64,000 nucleotides of DNA, from NCBI GenBank assembly GCA_934438175.1, contig CAKSBH010000008.1, positions 1-64,000 on the forward strand, given 5' to 3'. Below, piece by piece: positions 61,260 to 64,000 of this stretch. Source of the DNA: an uncultured Eubacteriales bacterium (GTDB lineage: Bacteria > Bacillota > Clostridia > Oscillospirales > UBA644). The notes under the pieces are model-generated. The model worked only from the letters and a program-made list of their open reading frames with translations, was not told the DNA's origin and did not search any database. The position numbers were made by a program, and so were the translations under genes. The number at the start of each line of letters is the position of its first letter. The first letter of the stretch is position 1.

Positions 61260-61748
61260 ATGAAAAAATTTCGTCTCTCTCATCTGACAGCCGCAGCTGT
61301 GGTAGCTGCCCTGTATGCGGTGCTGACCGTCTCCCTCGGCTTCATGAGTTATCTCCCCGTTCAGTTACGGGTCGCAGAGGCATTGACGGTTCTCCCGTTT
61401 TTTTCTCCCTACATGATTGCGGGGGTATCAATCGGATGCTTGATTGCCAATCTGTTCAGTCCCACAGTCTGGTGGGTCGATGTTTTATTCGGAACAATGG
61501 CAACGCTGATCGGCGCAGTGGGAACCTGGGCGCTTTCCAAAAAAAATCTCCGCTTTCTTGCTCCCCTTCCCCCGGTTCTCGCCAATACGGTCATTGTCGG
61601 AACCATGCTGACGGTTCTGTCCGGCGTTCCTTCTTCGCTGTGGATAAACGGTCTGACCGTCTTTCTCGGAGAAGCCGTTTCCTGTTACGGGTTCGGTCTT
61701 CCGCTTTTACTTTTGCTTGAAAAATATAAAAAAAATATATGGAAATAA
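61260..61748 (+). CDS. queT: QueT-type ECF transporter substrate-binding component
   Basis: This 162-residue protein has about five to six transmembrane helices and the QueT family pattern AALYAVLTVSLGFMSYLPVQLRVAEALTV split here as two halves: AAVVAALYAVLTV and LPVQLRVAEALTVLPFF, followed by GVSIGCLIANLFSP. QueT takes up queuosine precursors with a shared ECF module. AGAAGGA precedes the ATG. The 43-bp leader does not resemble a preQ1 aptamer. The ECF energising genes are elsewhere. Confidence 0.85.
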   Translation: MKKFRLSHLTAAAVVAALYAVLTVSLGFMSYLPVQLRVAEALTVLPFFSPYMIAGVSIGCLIANLFSPTVWWVDVLFGTMATLIGAVGTWALSKKNLRFLAPLPPVLANTVIVGTMLTVLSGVPSSLWINGLTVFLGEAVSCYGFGLPLLLLLEKYKKNIWK

Positions 61749-61758
61749 GGTGCATCAC

Positions 61759-62637
61759 ATGAAAGTAACAAAAGCTGTCATTCTCGCCGCAGGACTTGGA
61801 ACGAGAATGCTTCCCGCAACAAAAGCCATTCCGAAAGAGCTCTTTCCCATTGTGGATAAGCCGGCTCTTCAATACACAGTGGAAGAAATGGTTGCCAGCG
61901 GTATTACCGATATTCTGGTTGTCATTTCCCGCGGCAAGACGCTGATCGAAGACCACTTCGACGCATCGCCCGAACTGGAAGACCGTCTGCGTGCCGGCGG
62001 TGAAAAGAAAGCTGCCATACTGAAAGAAGTGGAAAAGATCTCCAAACTCGCCAACATTCTGTATGTTCGCCAGCCCGTTATGAACGGAACCGGCGGTGCC
62101 ATGCTGATGGCACAGGCATTTACCGGAAACGATCCCTTCCTGCTTGCCTACGGAGACGACGTAATCATCAACGACGAATATCCCGTATCCAAGCAGTGCA
62201 TTGACGCGTATGACGAATTCGGAAAAGGTGTTATTGCCGTCAACGAAGTGTCGGAAGATCTCATTCAGAAATATTCCACGATGGATGTCAAACCCATCCG
62301 CGAGAATCTCTACACCGTGTCGGACATGATTGAAAAGCCCACAAAAGAGCAGATTATTTCGCTGTTCTCGTCACTCGGTCGTTTTGTTCTTCCCGGCAAC
62401 ATTTACGATTATATCGCCCGTACCAAAGTAGCGGAAAACGGCGAATTGCAGCTGACCGATTCCATGAAGCTGATGGCAAACGAAGAGGGTATGATTGCCG
62501 TTGACTTCATCGGAACCCGTTACGATATGGGAAACAAACTCGGCGTCATGAAGGCCCAGGTGGAAATGGCGCTCAAGCATCCGGAAATCGGTGCGGAATT
62601 CCGCACATACCTCAAAGAATTTGCAAAGGAGCTGTAA
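61759..62637 (+). CDS. galU: UTP-glucose-1-phosphate uridylyltransferase
   Basis: This 292-residue enzyme makes UDP-glucose. The nucleotide-binding motif AAGLGTRMLPATKAIPKE is at the N-terminus, with VDKPALQYTVEE, GTGGAMLMA and a GDD metal site (LLAYGDDVI). ATG 61759 has AAGGTG upstream. It is followed by an aldose-epimerase-like gene after 3 bp, so the two are cotranscribed. Confidence 0.96.
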   Translation: MKVTKAVILAAGLGTRMLPATKAIPKELFPIVDKPALQYTVEEMVASGITDILVVISRGKTLIEDHFDASPELEDRLRAGGEKKAAILKEVEKISKLANILYVRQPVMNGTGGAMLMAQAFTGNDPFLLAYGDDVIINDEYPVSKQCIDAYDEFGKGVIAVNEVSEDLIQKYSTMDVKPIRENLYTVSDMIEKPTKEQIISLFSSLGRFVLPGNIYDYIARTKVAENGELQLTDSMKLMANEEGMIAVDFIGTRYDMGNKLGVMKAQVEMALKHPEIGAEFRTYLKEFAKEL

Positions 62638-62640
62638 AGA

Positions 62641-63525
62641 ATGGAATACACCATTTCCACCAACAATGCCCGCGTTACGGTATCGTCCCGCGGCGGAGAA
62701 CTGAAAAGCTTTGTCAACCGAGACAACAACCGGGAATACATGTGGCAGGGACATGCCCCCTACTGGAACGGAACCTCACCAAACCTCTTTCCGATTGTCG
62801 GACGCGTCAAAGAAGGAATATACACCTATCACGGTCAGAAATACGCCATCAAAAGTCCGCACGGGTTTGTCCGCATCACAGAACTGACGCTTCGTGAACA
62901 TACGGAAAACACACTGGTTTTCGGTCTGCACGACAACGAAGAAACCCGGAAAGCATATCCGTTTGCCTTTGACTACTCGGTCCGTTTTGTTCTGGAGGGG
63001 AAGAAACTGACCGTAACCCAGACCGTTATCAACCCTGCGGAAAACGAGACCCTGATTTTCGCGCTTGGTGCACATCCGGGCTTTAACGTCCCGATGAATG
63101 AGAACGTACCGTTTGAGAACTATTACCTGGAATTCGAAAATGCCTGCAAGCCGGAAGAGATTGTATGCGAAGCCGCCTATCTGACAGGAAAAACCGTTCC
63201 GTGCAACCGGTTTAAAGACGGAAAGGTCCTCCCGCTCCGTCATGATCTCTTTGATAACGACGCAATCATTCTGAAAGACATCTGCCACACCCTTCTCATC
63301 AAATGCGATGAGGCACCAGAACAGGTCCGCGTCTGCTTCGACGACTTCCGCTATGTCGGAATCTGGCACACCAACGAAACCACCGCGCCGTTTGTCTGCA
63401 TTGAGCCGTGGAACGGGGTGCCATCCCTTGCGGATGCCGAGGAAAACCTGGAAACCAAATACGAGATGATGCGGCTGAAACCGCATGAGGAATATCATGC
63501 GTCTTACAGCATCGAGATTCAGTGA
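62641..63525 (+). CDS. aldose 1-epimerase family protein (LacX/YeaD-like)
   Basis: This 294-residue protein has the galactose mutarotase-like beta-sandwich pattern: GGELKSFVNRDNNREYMWQG, PNLFPIVGRVKEG, KSPHGFVR, LGAHPGFN and CIEPWNGVPS, with the two catalytic-type histidines in SPHGF and GAHPG. It probably interconverts sugar anomers. The order galU then epimerase suits UDP-glucose metabolism. It overlaps nothing and ends 11 bp before a small gene. Confidence 0.85.
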   Translation: MEYTISTNNARVTVSSRGGELKSFVNRDNNREYMWQGHAPYWNGTSPNLFPIVGRVKEGIYTYHGQKYAIKSPHGFVRITELTLREHTENTLVFGLHDNEETRKAYPFAFDYSVRFVLEGKKLTVTQTVINPAENETLIFALGAHPGFNVPMNENVPFENYYLEFENACKPEEIVCEAAYLTGKTVPCNRFKDGKVLPLRHDLFDNDAIILKDICHTLLIKCDEAPEQVRVCFDDFRYVGIWHTNETTAPFVCIEPWNGVPSLADAEENLETKYEMMRLKPHEEYHASYSIEIQ

Positions 63526-63536
63526 GGAGAGATTGC

Positions 63537-63761
63537 ATGAAAGCAAGAATTCCCCGTCACCGTGAATTCATCATTCAACTGGATGAAAAGGCGGAACCCC
63601 GCCATGAAGAATGCTGGGAGAAGCTGAGACAGATCGTCAAAGAATATTCCGTTGACGGAAAAAGCGTCTACTCCCCCACCTTCATTGAAGATAACGAAGA
63701 AAAGGTAAAGGACCTGCAGAAGGAATACCATTTCACCTACACCGTGGAATGGAGAAAATAA
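63537..63761 (+). CDS. small hypothetical protein
   Basis: This 74-residue protein starts at ATG 63537 with GAGGAGAG upstream. It is basic at the start (MKARIPRHREFIIQL), then helical and acidic, with one cysteine and an aromatic end (YHFTYTVEWRK). I do not recognise a family. It follows the epimerase gene after 11 bp and is the last gene of that transcript. Confidence 0.55.
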   Translation: MKARIPRHREFIIQLDEKAEPRHEECWEKLRQIVKEYSVDGKSVYSPTFIEDNEEKVKDLQKEYHFTYTVEWRK

Positions 63762-63767
63762 GAAAAT

Positions 63768-63790
63768 GCCGCCGGTTTTCGGCGGCGTTT
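63768..63790 (+). terminator. terminator after the galU transcript
   Basis: GCCGCCG pairs with CGGCGGC around GTTTT, followed by GTTTTCTTTT. Confidence 0.85.
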
Positions 63791-63876
63791 TCTTTTGCGG
63801 AACCGGTGATGTATAACTTTCCCGCCTTCGTCATAAACATTACTGAAACAAAAAACATCAAAGGGAGTAACGGCTT

Positions 63877-64000
63877 ATGACTAGAGAAAACGGAGAAATT
63901 TTTTATCACGGACTTATCGGTTGCGACTCGGCGGAAACATCGGCGGAAAGCGAGATTCTTCTTCCGGATTATTATCCGCCGGTTCTGAAACTGGTACGGA
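63877..64000 (+). CDS. start of a SPOCS (DUF3794)-like sporulation protein, truncated by the window
   Basis: An ATG at 63877 follows AAAGGGAG and opens a frame that runs off the window end. The visible 41 residues include ESEILLPDYYPPVLKLVR, which resembles the repeated LPDYxPDIxxILR start of SPOCS domains found in spore-coat and spore-envelope proteins. The 100-bp leader holds GTATAA and CATAAACAT spaced roughly like a mother-cell sigma promoter, though this is weak. Confidence 0.5.
   Translation, partial: MTRENGEIFYHGLIGCDSAETSAESEILLPDYYPPVLKLVR

Overview
The window looks like chromosomal DNA of a low-to-mid GC Gram-positive anaerobe, most likely an uncultured member of class Clostridia (Bacillota). 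The reasons are the gene orders (miaB-ylbF family-mutS-mutL-miaA, sepF-divIVA-ileS-lspA-rluD, cmk-plsC-ispH/S1 fusion, SpoIVFA/SpoIVFB-like pair followed by the two radical-SAM-associated genes), strong Shine-Dalgarno sequences, sigmaA promoters with 17-bp spacers, and sporulation-type proteins (SpoIVFB-like protease, WhiA, a SPOCS-like start at the right edge). No rRNA, CRISPR array or prophage structural genes are visible. One tRNA gene, tRNA-Ser(GGA), is present.

Layout. 1-2400: remnant of an integrated element ending 27 bp from the tRNA-Ser gene, with a ribbon-helix-helix-like small protein behind a palindromic operator, a frameshifted small gene, and a large serine recombinase whose start codon is out of frame with its catalytic domain. 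2789-7722: a MerR/GyrI-like regulator divergent from a four-gene secreted/membrane locus. That locus is two copies of a two-gene unit (secreted protein with an ITWG...WNPE domain plus a single-pass membrane partner), and its promoter has the 19-bp spacer and spacer dyad typical of MerR control. 7957-22903 (minus): one long, mostly overlapping operon for tRNA modification, mismatch repair, cell division and membrane proteins (miaB to rluD). 23056-27560 (plus): a small Cys protein, pgi, a small P-loop protein, pfkA and a PHP-domain protein. 27620-39252 (minus): an RpiR-type regulator, flavoprotein, cmk, plsC, ispH-S1, hprK, murB, whiA and dnaE. 39572-41160 (plus): an amino-acid ABC transporter pair whose binding protein appears to be circularly permuted. 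41218-51328: RNA/SAM methyltransferases, hflX, valS, a GH38-like protein and rlmD. 51463-53144: an AT-rich type II restriction-modification pair set between housekeeping genes. 53349-64000: amidohydrolase, DUF5662-like protein, ddh, rpmE, rodA, SpoIVFA/FB-like pair, two radical-SAM-cluster genes, queT-like, galU, an aldose-epimerase-like gene, a small protein and a truncated SPOCS-like gene.

Most promising for new biology: (1) the circularly permuted substrate-binding protein at 39572-40411; (2) the duplicated secreted/membrane two-gene module with its predicted MerR-controlled promoter and an internal structured RNA; (3) the serine recombinase that needs a -1 slip on AAAAAAG to acquire its catalytic serine. 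All functional statements rest on reading the sequence and on knowledge of the families; no database search was run.
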